Part shown: positions 6,805 through 12,106 of the stretch, piece by piece
Layout: every line of letters starts with the position of its first letter
How positions within the stretch are numbered: position 1 is the stretch's first letter
Assembly (NCBI GenBank): GCA_028688535.1
Contig: JAQTXY010000022.1
Coordinates: forward strand, 1-12,106
Direction: 5' to 3'
DNA: 12,106 nucleotides
Source: Methanothrix sp.
Lineage (GTDB): Archaea; Halobacteriota; Methanosarcinia; Methanotrichales; Methanotrichaceae
The notes under the pieces: generated by a model
What the model was told of the DNA's origin: nothing
The model's input: the letters and a program-made list of their open reading frames with translations, nothing else
The model's database searches: none
Program-made: the position numbers and the translations under genes

Positions 6805-7146
6805 ATGAGCATGAAATTTGCGGCTTTATTGCTATTGCCAGCTCTACTGCTGGTAGCACCAGTTTGCTTAGCGCAATCGGATCAGGACAAAGAGCAGGTC
6901 TGGCTCCCACCCAGCTGGGTTTTCGGCAGCGGATACTCCCCCTACGATTATCCCGGCAGTGTGTGGGGTTGGGAAGGGGATGTCTTCTCCTATTACAATT
7001 ACCAGGGAAAGACCTACCATCCATATCGATATTACTATCCCAGTGGTGTCTGGTACCCGTATTACTATCGATACGGATACTATCCATACACTTACCGCTA
7101 TTATTGGTACCCTTACACTTATCATAGCGGTTACTGGTGGTCTTGA
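6805..7146 (+). CDS. Small exported tyrosine-rich protein
   Basis: The 113-residue product has a signal peptide (about 1-23, cleavage near LA|QS), a short linker, and then a low-complexity aromatic region: residues 44-113 contain 26 Tyr and 6 Trp in 70 residues, mixed with Pro, Gly, Arg and Ser. YPYTY occurs twice (93-97 with its preceding Tyr, and 102-106). There is no membrane anchor and no Cys in the mature part. AGGTGAG upstream of the ATG at 6805 supports the start. The function is unknown. A surface, matrix or sheath protein that could cross-link or stack through its aromatic rings is an inference from composition only. The gene ends 76 bases before the convergent CrtC-like gene. Confidence 0.8.
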   Translation: MSMKFAALLLLPALLLVAPVCLAQSDQDKEQVWLPPSWVFGSGYSPYDYPGSVWGWEGDVFSYYNYQGKTYHPYRYYYPSGVWYPYYYRYGYYPYTYRYYWYPYTYHSGYWWS

Positions 7147-7167
7147 TAACCTCTTCAAGTTAGGGTG

Positions 7168-7185
7168 ATCCGAGCTGGCTCGGAT
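7168..7185. terminator. Hairpin between convergent genes
   Basis: ATCCGAG (7168-7174) and CTCGGAT (7179-7185) form a perfect 7-base-pair stem with loop CTGG. It lies in the 76-base gap between two convergent genes and could separate or end both transcripts. Archaeal termination usually relies on T-runs, and only a short TTTT follows at 7194, so the terminator role is tentative. Confidence 0.45.
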
Positions 7186-7222
7186 TGCCCCTGATTTTCT
7201 CCGAATCTGCTGTAAATTAGGA

Positions 7223-8407
7223 TCAGATAGGGGCGTAGCCGGCTAATTCCATGTAGCCTATGCCAATCTGTTTGCCGCTTAAATCACCTTCACGAACTCG
7301 CATTATTCCTTCCCAGTACTTTACCTCACCTGGGGCGACGTTCATTGTCTGTTCATCAAAGTAGGGCTGCAAGGCGAATTTGCCGACGGGAGTCACAAGG
7401 CTCCAATCCAATGGATATCTGAAACCAAACAGATCTGATTTCCACCACCTTGTTGCGGTCAAGTTGGCTGCATCTTTCCCATACCACCATTCTACGTTTC
7501 CATTGCGATCAATATAGCTCAGGCCACGTTGATTGGGGATGTCGTTTAATGATGGATCTTTGAGATTGTAAAGCATGACAAATCTGCCGTCATCGAGGCG
7601 CAGGCTAAACCAATCCCATGCAGGGTAACATTTGGCAAAGCCGCCCCATTGATGGTCAAACCAGGTAGATCCCTGAACATCTATGCTCCGTCCATCTATG
7701 GCAATCGTCCCCGTTGTCGTCATCGATGGATGGGAATAATAGTAGGATCTTCCAGCCATAGGCTCCGAACCGAGATCCTGGCAAGCACCCTGATCGCTCA
7801 ATCCATCCGGCCTGTGGACATAATAGTCTGCATTATCGTTTATAATGGTCAGATTAAGAGAGATGTTATGCCCGTGTCCACCATCGTCGGATACGTTTCC
7901 AAATGTCGCGATGTTCCAGGCGTCCAGATCCTGCCAGTAGGTTAGTATTGTTTGGTTATCCTCGTAACGCCAGTATGCGCCAGCATTTGCATCCGTGCCA
8001 TTGGTGATGTTGGCCTGCTCGGGGAGAGATGCATATCGGTAACGCGGATGCTGGCTATTGCGAATATCACTAATAGCAGCATGATTTACGTAGCCGATCA
8101 GCTCAGGCTGCAGGTTTTGCTTAAAGAGCGTGTACTGAAATCCATACAGATCACCGGTCGCAATATCCTCCAATTCGCCAGTCCAGTATAGCCACTCAAC
8201 AAATAGCTCAATATTGTCCACTATATCCTCTGGCTGGTGCAGGACGTGGTCCTCAGGAAATTCGAATACATCTCCGGCACTACCTGAATTATTAGTATTA
8301 AGCGATGAGTTCTCATCTGCCGAGACTGCAGGAACCAGGATGGCAATTAGACAACTCACGATAAGAAGCATTAGCCACAAATCAGATTGATTGGTATGCG
8401 GTTTCAT
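7223..8407 (-). CDS. Exported CrtC/AttH lipocalin-like protein
   Basis: The 394-residue product has a signal peptide (about 1-30) and then the motif series of the CrtC/AttH double-lipocalin family: FPEDHxxH (50-57), EWLYWTGEL (71-79), GFQYTLFK (89-96), GSTWFDHQWG (246-255), WDWFSLRLDDG (264-274) and a closing YWEGIMRV (364-371) with GYMELAGY (384-391). CrtC hydrates carotenoids in phototrophs, but most members, including archaeal ones, have unknown ligands; no carotenoid genes are present here. It is likely an extracytoplasmic enzyme or binding protein for a hydrophobic molecule. Two Cys (209, 260) are in the mature part. AAGGAG about eight bases upstream fixes the start. The membrane protein gene upstream on the same strand ends 78 bases before it. 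Confidence 0.83.
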   Translation of the reverse strand: MKPHTNQSDLWLMLLIVSCLIAILVPAVSADENSSLNTNNSGSAGDVFEFPEDHVLHQPEDIVDNIELFVEWLYWTGELEDIATGDLYGFQYTLFKQNLQPELIGYVNHAAISDIRNSQHPRYRYASLPEQANITNGTDANAGAYWRYEDNQTILTYWQDLDAWNIATFGNVSDDGGHGHNISLNLTIINDNADYYVHRPDGLSDQGACQDLGSEPMAGRSYYYSHPSMTTTGTIAIDGRSIDVQGSTWFDHQWGGFAKCYPAWDWFSLRLDDGRFVMLYNLKDPSLNDIPNQRGLSYIDRNGNVEWWYGKDAANLTATRWWKSDLFGFRYPLDWSLVTPVGKFALQPYFDEQTMNVAPGEVKYWEGIMRVREGDLSGKQIGIGYMELAGYAPI

Positions 8408-8468
8408 ATTGATGACTCCTTAACTTTGCTCAGGTGATGATTAGTGCTATTCTTAAAGATTTTGTGGG

Positions 8469-8476
8469 TATTTAAT
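8469..8476 (-). promoter_or_regulatory. Possible TATA box of the CrtC-like gene
   Basis: ATTAAATA on the minus strand, in the 78-base gap behind the membrane protein gene, would give a leader of about 40 bases carrying the AAGGAG ribosome site. It suggests the CrtC-like gene has its own promoter, but read-through from the upstream gene is equally possible. Confidence 0.3.
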
Positions 8477-8485
8477 CGTGGCTGC

Positions 8486-9238
8486 TTAATCATGATCTAT
8501 TGGAGAAAACATGTTTTGAATTTGTTCTATCTTGCGTGCCTTTTCCTCCTCTCCTTGCGGCACCGGGATCTCAATGTCGAAGGGAGAACGGATACTCAGT
8601 CCGACTGATTGGATGAAGGAGAATATCAACACTGCAGGCTTTTTTTCTGTTCTCTCCTGAAATGATGCGCCATTCATTCTCATGAGAAAGGATTGGAAAG
8701 GATAGACTGCACCTTCATAGATGATACCATTCTCTGCGATGTACGCTTCTCTGGGAGAAGAGAGAGCATATCTCAGAGCTATTCTCGGGGCAACCCTGGA
8801 TACAATGAAGAGAAAAACCGTGACCGCCAGAAGAAATATACCGGTAATGAAGCCACCCTCACCGGCAAAGATCATCATAACCAGTGCGAAGAAAACAAGC
8901 ATTCCTCCAATAACCAAAAACATAGCACGATTTCTTTCCTGATAATCTGCATATTCTCGCTTCGCACTCTGCATAGCCACATCTGGCGAGTATGTCCAAT
9001 GGGCCAGGAGATGTGTGCTGTTCAGAATGAAGTCCATAACCCTAGCACGATTGAAAAATAATGCCGCTACAGCAATGGCTGAAACGGCAAGGAAGAATGA
9101 AACAAATGCAATAGCATAGCCTCCGGAAAAGCCGTCAATATAGTTGAATGCATAGATGCAAACGACTGAAAAAATCGCCGCCAGAAACAGCGATCTGTAG
9201 CACCATTTCCACTGAGTATTCTGCATCGTCCTTATCAT
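8486..9238 (-). CDS. Four-helix integral membrane protein of unknown function
   Basis: The 250-residue product has two pairs of membrane helices (about 15-33 and 42-62, then 106-125 and 129-148) separated by a 43-residue polar segment, and a cytoplasmic C-terminal domain of about 100 residues. The C-terminal part (AYIAENGIIYEGAVYPFQ, then short strands and a final charged helix with PVPQGEEEKARKIEQI) has a PH-like rhythm seen in bacterial PH-domain membrane proteins; this is an inference. Two starts are possible: ATG 9238 and ATG 9226. A TATTTTATA box at 9252-9260 would place the transcript start near 9231, which favours the second ATG with a very short leader. No family is recognised. Confidence 0.75.
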   Translation of the reverse strand: MIRTMQNTQWKWCYRSLFLAAIFSVVCIYAFNYIDGFSGGYAIAFVSFFLAVSAIAVAALFFNRARVMDFILNSTHLLAHWTYSPDVAMQSAKREYADYQERNRAMFLVIGGMLVFFALVMMIFAGEGGFITGIFLLAVTVFLFIVSRVAPRIALRYALSSPREAYIAENGIIYEGAVYPFQSFLMRMNGASFQERTEKKPAVLIFSFIQSVGLSIRSPFDIEIPVPQGEEEKARKIEQIQNMFSPIDHD

Positions 9239-9251
9239 TTGTGATCGGCGG

Positions 9252-9260
9252 TATAAAATA
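9252..9260 (-). promoter_or_regulatory. TATA box of the four-helix membrane protein gene
   Basis: TATTTTATA on the minus strand lies about 18 bases before ATG 9238 and about 30 before ATG 9226. The usual spacing fits the inner ATG better, so it bears on the choice of start. Confidence 0.4.
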
Positions 9261-9288
9261 ATGGCTCTTCGAGAATTACTATTAACGG

Positions 9289-9305
9289 GTCTTATATATC
9301 AAGAC
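9289..9305 (+). promoter_or_regulatory. TATA-like box inside a small inverted repeat
   Basis: GTCTT (9289-9293) and AAGAC (9301-9305) form an inverted repeat around ATATATC. The TATA-like CTTATATA inside it lies about 20 bases before the ATG at 9315, and no Shine-Dalgarno is present, so a leaderless or near-leaderless start is likely. The inverted repeat could be an operator over the promoter, but five base pairs is short. Confidence 0.35.
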
Positions 9306-9314
9306 TTATGAGAT

Positions 9315-9698
9315 ATGATCGTGAGACATAAAGCGATAACCTTTTCATTAGTTATTTTGTTATTAATACTATCTATATATGTTTTATATAATATGAATGC
9401 AGACGATGCAAAATTTGATGGGTATGCAGTTGAGCATTTTGAGGATGTAGGTGCCTGGGGTTGGCTGGTTTCTGTAAAAAATGTTACAAATGGACTCCAA
9501 GATATGGCAGGAAGAAACATCTCGGTATATATGACCTCTGCAAATCCGGATGAATATCCCCCCGGATTTATTGATCCAGATATAGCGATTGGAGATCATG
9601 TTTCCGTCTATGGATCGCTCCAGTCTCAAAAACCAGGAGATTACCACATATTGCTGGTCGGATCAAAAAAATACTACCTCAAGCGCGACCTTTTCTAG
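9315..9698 (+). CDS. Membrane-anchored small protein, possible OB-fold
   Basis: The 127-residue product has one N-terminal membrane helix (about 8-26) that may be an uncleaved anchor, and an extracytoplasmic domain of about 95 residues. That domain reads as a row of strands: GAWGWLVSVKNVTNG, GRNISVYMTSANP, IAIGDHVSVYGSL and DYHILLVGSKKYYLKRD. The phrase D-x-V-x-V-x-G in the third strand is typical of OB-fold nucleic-acid or ligand binding proteins of the BOF/tRNA_anti type, so an OB-fold is a plausible inference. The ATG at 9308 in another frame stops after seven codons and is not the start. No family is recognised. The gene is followed by a run of six T. Confidence 0.72.
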   Translation: MIVRHKAITFSLVILLLILSIYVLYNMNADDAKFDGYAVEHFEDVGAWGWLVSVKNVTNGLQDMAGRNISVYMTSANPDEYPPGFIDPDIAIGDHVSVYGSLQSQKPGDYHILLVGSKKYYLKRDLF

Positions 9699-9715
9699 AA
9701 GCTGATAAGCAAACC

Positions 9716-9721
9716 TTTTTT
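9716..9721 (+). terminator. T-run terminator after the OB-fold-like gene
   Basis: Six T in a row lie 18 bases after the stop at 9698 and before the next gene's ribosome site. T-runs of this kind end transcription in archaea without a hairpin. Confidence 0.4.
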
Positions 9722-9758
9722 GCTCATGAATCTTCTATCAGCACGGTGGAGGTTATCT

Positions 9759-10061
9759 ATGAGACTCTTAATTGGCGTTATGCTTCTCCTTTTAATTATT
9801 GGCTTGGCGGAATCAATACAGCAAGGCGCAACTGCAGGGAAAGTGATCTTCCTTGGCAGCTTATCCAAGAATGCTATGAGTCAAGCCAATGTTTCAAACG
9901 AGACAAATATCACGAATCAAACTAATATCACAAATCCAGCCAGCAAGACGATTGCCATAAAGAATCCCATGAGCACAATTCCTGTATCGAACAAGGTCAA
10001 AGGTGTAACTTTGCCTAACTCCATACAAGCCAATTCAATCGCATATAGATTTACAACTTAA
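9759..10061 (+). CDS. Small exported protein with five tandem N-glycosylation sequons
   Basis: The start is set at ATG 9759 because GGTGGAGG (9745-9752) precedes it by six bases and the product then opens with a clean signal peptide (MRLLIGVMLLLLIIGLAESI); the frame is open upstream to TTG 9720 but that adds only the ribosome-site region. The 100-residue product is about 78 residues when processed. Residues 44-58 are five back-to-back N-glycosylation sequons (NVS NET NIT NQT NIT). The rest is Ser/Asn/Ile/Lys-rich with no Cys and no second membrane span. I do not recognise a family. It looks like a small glycosylated surface or secreted protein. A T-rich stretch follows the stop. Confidence 0.68.
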   Translation: MRLLIGVMLLLLIIGLAESIQQGATAGKVIFLGSLSKNAMSQANVSNETNITNQTNITNPASKTIAIKNPMSTIPVSNKVKGVTLPNSIQANSIAYRFTT

Positions 10062-10065
10062 TTTA

Positions 10066-10092
10066 TATTTTTAATTTGATACCTTTATTTTT
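10066..10092 (+). terminator. T-rich terminator region
   Basis: Runs of five T at 10068-10072 and 10088-10092 follow the stop at 10061 and are likely to end the transcript. The remaining gap to 10246 holds no convincing gene; GGTTAATTACC at 10203-10213 is a possible promoter for the next gene, about 37 bases before its ATG. Confidence 0.4.
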
Positions 10093-10245
10093 AAATGAAT
10101 ACCCTGCAGCTTGCTAGCACGAGTGCGACGTCGTCATTTCACTGATCAACCAAAGTCTGAGGCATCCATTACCGCATAGATTGATGCAAATTTTCAGGAA
10201 AAGGTTAATTACCAAAATTGCAGATGTTATAGCGGATGCATTAAA

Positions 10246-10800
10246 ATGAATGAATCAGCTTACAATGTCTCAATACCTTATTCTCAAGACGGCCTTATGA
10301 AGACTATCGAAGGAATCTGGTATCCAACAGAAAATGAGCGAAAGGCAGCCTGGGACATGTATGTAGAGATAGTGACTCGAATTCCTGTGGCTTATGTGAA
10401 ACCAGAGATGAGCTTGCTGAGGATCTGTCTGTCATCTCTTTACAAGCTATTCGATGTGACAAGGGAGATCCTGCGAAAGTATGGTCCCACGATAGCGCGA
10501 CCTCGAGCCGAAGGGCAGTTATCCTTTGGATATCTCTCTATTAAAGTTCTAGATCTGATATTAAGGCCGTTCATGATGAAATGGCATCCTCTGCTGGCAG
10601 AGTATGAACGGACCAGGAAGGAATCAGATTCCCCTCAGGACCATGAGAAAAAGTGGGCTAGATATGAGGAGTTCAATAAAGCCATGAGCGAAGTTAGCGA
10701 AGCAATGATGCATTATGTTAACTTACTTGCTCTGGCATCTGATATGCAGGAGAATCTGCTCATTGACAGGAATAAAAAATTTGATGAAATTAACCCCTGA
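10246..10800 (+). CDS. Helical cytosolic protein of unknown function
   Basis: The 184-residue product has no signal peptide or membrane segment and looks all-helical. Conserved-looking parts are IWYPTENERKAAWDMYVEIV (24-43), LLRICLSSLYKLFDVTREIL (58-77) with RKYGP after it, LSFGYLSIKVLDLILRPFMM (92-111) with KWHPLL after it, and a C-terminal helix pair. The pattern W-x-P-x-(4)-R-x-A-A-W-x-x-Y-V-E reminds me of a helical domain found in bacteria, but I cannot name it and did not verify this. Only a weak ribosome site (GGATG) precedes the ATG. Its last 11 bases overlap the 3' end of the convergent papain-like protease gene. A link to that protease is possible but unproven. Confidence 0.75.
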   Translation: MNESAYNVSIPYSQDGLMKTIEGIWYPTENERKAAWDMYVEIVTRIPVAYVKPEMSLLRICLSSLYKLFDVTREILRKYGPTIARPRAEGQLSFGYLSIKVLDLILRPFMMKWHPLLAEYERTRKESDSPQDHEKKWARYEEFNKAMSEVSEAMMHYVNLLALASDMQENLLIDRNKKFDEINP

Positions 10801-11674
10801 ACTGATCAGTATCAACCCATTCACTCTTTAAGAGCGTCCACCAGTCTACCGCTAATCCCCTTAAAATCCATTCGTAAGGCATCCATCCGTAGCCTCCATC
10901 ACCCCATTTTTCTCCATGCGAATTTCTAATTAGAAGTGCACCGGTATGCTCTATGTCGCAATTAGCATTCTTAATCTTTCTGTTATCATTGTACCCCACC
11001 GCCATAACTATATGACCGCCGGGATTCCTCTCATTTGGACAGGGAAATGGAATATTCCCGCTTGCAGCAGACTGGAAAAATGAGTCATAAACCGGAAATC
11101 CAAACATAGACGGAATGCCTGCAGCCAAATAAACCTTGACGGTGTGCAGAAGGTTCTCCCTTGAGATACCTGGTGGGTCCAAACGGAGATATTTTATCGC
11201 TTGGTAATTCTGAGCGAACGCGTAACAGAATGCAGGCGGTTCGATATCGAAATCGGGACGTTTGTCAGTGTAAGGCCAGTACTCCTCCGGTGGAACCCCG
11301 AAGAGCACTAATGCGCCCATCGTCGATCTTGCTGTTGCGCCCGAATCTCCCTCCCAATGCCCCAGTTTTCTGGCTACTTTATATAAAAAGAGTCTTGATG
11401 CATTGATATGTTTGCCAAAGGCCCGGTTCTCAAAGTACTCGACTAAGCCCACGCCTGCATTGGTTTGGCATGATTGAAGCCCGCCTTGATTCTCAACAGG
11501 AGAGCACCATTTTCTAAGGTCTACTGATTCTGGTGGCTCTTTCTTAGAAAGATCTAATAAATTTGCTTTCTTTAACATAGGAGCAATTTTTTTTGTTTTG
11601 GATGTATAATCGCGAATATCTGGCATATCCGGAATCCACCCAAAGCCAAATTTTTTTTCTTCAGCATAGCCCAT
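10790..11674 (-). CDS. C1A papain-like cysteine protease, cytosolic type
   Basis: The 294-residue protein carries the full papain catalytic set: oxyanion Gln63 in ENQGG, nucleophile Cys69 in LQSCQTNAG, His221 in PGGHIVMAVGY and Asn251 in LIRNSHGEKWGDGGYGW. The entry FGWIPDMPDIRDYTS (11-25) is typical of compact microbial C1A proteases, which lack a long inhibitory propeptide. The loop before Cys is unusual: papain has CGSCW, here it is GLQSCQ, so the Cys that forms a disulfide and the Trp after the nucleophile are missing. No signal peptide or membrane segment is present, so it should act in the cytoplasm. TTAGGAG lies about seven bases before the ATG and fixes the start. Palindromic sequence overlaps the likely promoter, and its 3' end overlaps the convergent helical protein gene. 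Confidence 0.85.
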   Translation of the reverse strand: MGYAEEKKFGFGWIPDMPDIRDYTSKTKKIAPMLKKANLLDLSKKEPPESVDLRKWCSPVENQGGLQSCQTNAGVGLVEYFENRAFGKHINASRLFLYKVARKLGHWEGDSGATARSTMGALVLFGVPPEEYWPYTDKRPDFDIEPPAFCYAFAQNYQAIKYLRLDPPGISRENLLHTVKVYLAAGIPSMFGFPVYDSFFQSAASGNIPFPCPNERNPGGHIVMAVGYNDNRKIKNANCDIEHTGALLIRNSHGEKWGDGGYGWMPYEWILRGLAVDWWTLLKSEWVDTDQFRG

Positions 11675-11692
11675 TTAAATCTCTCCTAACTG

Positions 11693-11719
11693 TTTGACTC
11701 AAAGTTGGCATATTTGAGT
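11693..11719 (-). promoter_or_regulatory. Palindromic promoter/operator region of the protease gene
   Basis: TTTGACTCAAA (11693-11703) is a perfect 11-base palindrome, and a further half-site TTTGAGT (11713-11719) pairs with ACTCAAA (11697-11703) across nine bases. On the minus strand the TATA-like AAATATG (11709-11715) falls between and within these repeats, about 38 bases before the ATG at 11674. This arrangement is what an operator for a dimeric repressor would look like. Confidence 0.35.
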
Positions 11720-11989
11720 TACTGACTGCATTATTTCATTAGACTGCAAGAGTTCCAAATGAATTGACTGATAGTAGAGCTGCTGTGTGATTAATTAAAT
11801 GCCAACACATAATTTCTAACTAATTCGTCATTGATATTATATCAAAATTTCTAAGAAGACTGTTTGTAGGGTATATGTATTATATTTTATTTTAATAATT
11901 CATAGAGTGCCTTGTTTTAGCATTTCATTTTTTCAGGCAAAAACAAGCTCTTCTCTTGGCCTAAAATCTCATATTTGATAATTACTGGT
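11720..11989. other. AT-rich intergenic stretch without a recognisable gene
   Basis: The gap between the protease start and tRNA-Leu (322 bases in all, 11675-11996) is AT-rich and broken by stops in all frames. I see no convincing coding frame, no tRNA-like fold, and no repeat array. Several TATA-like stretches occur, such as TATTATATTTTATTTTAATA near 11877-11898, but no gene start matches them in this window. Confidence 0.5.
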
Positions 11990-11994
11990 AAAAA
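11990..11994 (-). terminator. T-run terminator of tRNA-Leu
   Basis: On the minus strand five T follow two bases (CC) after the discriminator of the tRNA, a typical archaeal terminator placement. Confidence 0.45.
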
Positions 11995-11996
11995 GG

Positions 11997-12081
11997 TGCG
12001 GGGAAAGGGATTCGAACCCTTGAACTCCTGCGAGAATAGATCTTGAGTCTATCACCGTTGGCCTGGCTTGGTTATCCCCGC
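11997..12081 (-). tRNA. tRNA-Leu (anticodon CAA)
   Basis: Read on the minus strand, the acceptor GCGGGGA pairs with TCCCCGC, with discriminator A at 11997. The anticodon stem ATAGA/TCTAT encloses the loop CTCAAGA, giving anticodon CAA, which reads TTG. The T arm is AAGGG/CCCTT with loop TTCGAAT. A long variable arm with a CTC/GAG stem makes it a class II tRNA, as expected for leucine. CC but not CCA follows the discriminator. No intron is visible. A TATA-like TAATATC at the window edge (12100-12106 on the minus strand) is at a suitable distance upstream. Confidence 0.95.
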
Positions 12082-12106
12082 GCTAGATGGCGATTCTTTG
12101 ATATTA

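Noticed and set aside
7649..8191. Two plus-strand open frames opposite the CrtC-like gene
   Set aside because: Both are shadows of a gene whose minus-strand product carries several family motifs.
9720..9758. Upstream extension of the tandem-sequon protein from TTG 9720 or ATG 9726
   Set aside because: It would put the strong GGAGG ribosome site inside the coding region and add a polar stretch before a clean signal peptide.
11997..12018. tRNA-Leu 3' end as an integration site (att)
   Set aside because: I found no second copy of the tRNA 3' end in the window and no integrase gene, so an att site cannot be supported from this sequence.

Overview
The window looks like ordinary chromosome of a methanogenic archaeon of the Methanosarcinia, and I would guess Methanothrix (Methanosaeta). 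The archaeal assignment rests on the Brix/Pcc1/prefoldin-beta cluster with ATGA overlaps, an archaeal Sec61-beta, TATA boxes close to start codons without Shine-Dalgarno sites, tRNAs without encoded CCA, and a DUF2116 zinc ribbon. The genus is inferred from the many small exported proteins and cannot be proven here.

Layout. Positions 1-1021 hold an informational cluster: the tail of a Brix-domain protein, KEOPS Pcc1, prefoldin beta, tRNA-Arg(UCU) and a CooT-like nickel protein. A membrane-anchored ClpP-fold (SDH-type) protease faces them on the minus strand (1028-1900). Positions 2021-3301 hold two abutting exported proteins of unknown function. Positions 3321-5531 (minus) hold Sec61-beta, which is only 57 codons long, and a large exported NosD-like beta-helix protein. 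Positions 5788-6480 hold a zinc-ribbon membrane protein and an exported protein, probably one transcript. Positions 6531-7146 hold a 41-residue membrane protein (minus) and, divergent from it, a small exported protein whose mature part is over one third tyrosine. Positions 7223-9238 (minus) hold a CrtC/AttH lipocalin-like exported protein and a four-helix membrane protein. Positions 9315-10061 hold two small membrane-anchored or exported proteins, the second with five back-to-back N-glycosylation sequons. Positions 10246-11674 hold a helical cytosolic protein and, convergent with it, a leaderless-secretion (no signal peptide) C1A papain-like protease. A 322-base AT-rich gap and tRNA-Leu(CAA) end the window.

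How the genes relate. Only the left cluster has a clear shared theme (translation and protein folding). The middle is dominated by envelope and secreted proteins: at least seven genes have signal peptides, and Sec61-beta belongs to the machinery that exports them. The right end (about 9.2-12.0 kb) looks more AT-rich and is the most accessory-like part. The most interesting items are the helical protein/papain-like protease pair, the tyrosine-rich protein and the tandem sequon protein. I found no CRISPR array, insertion sequence, transposase or integrase.
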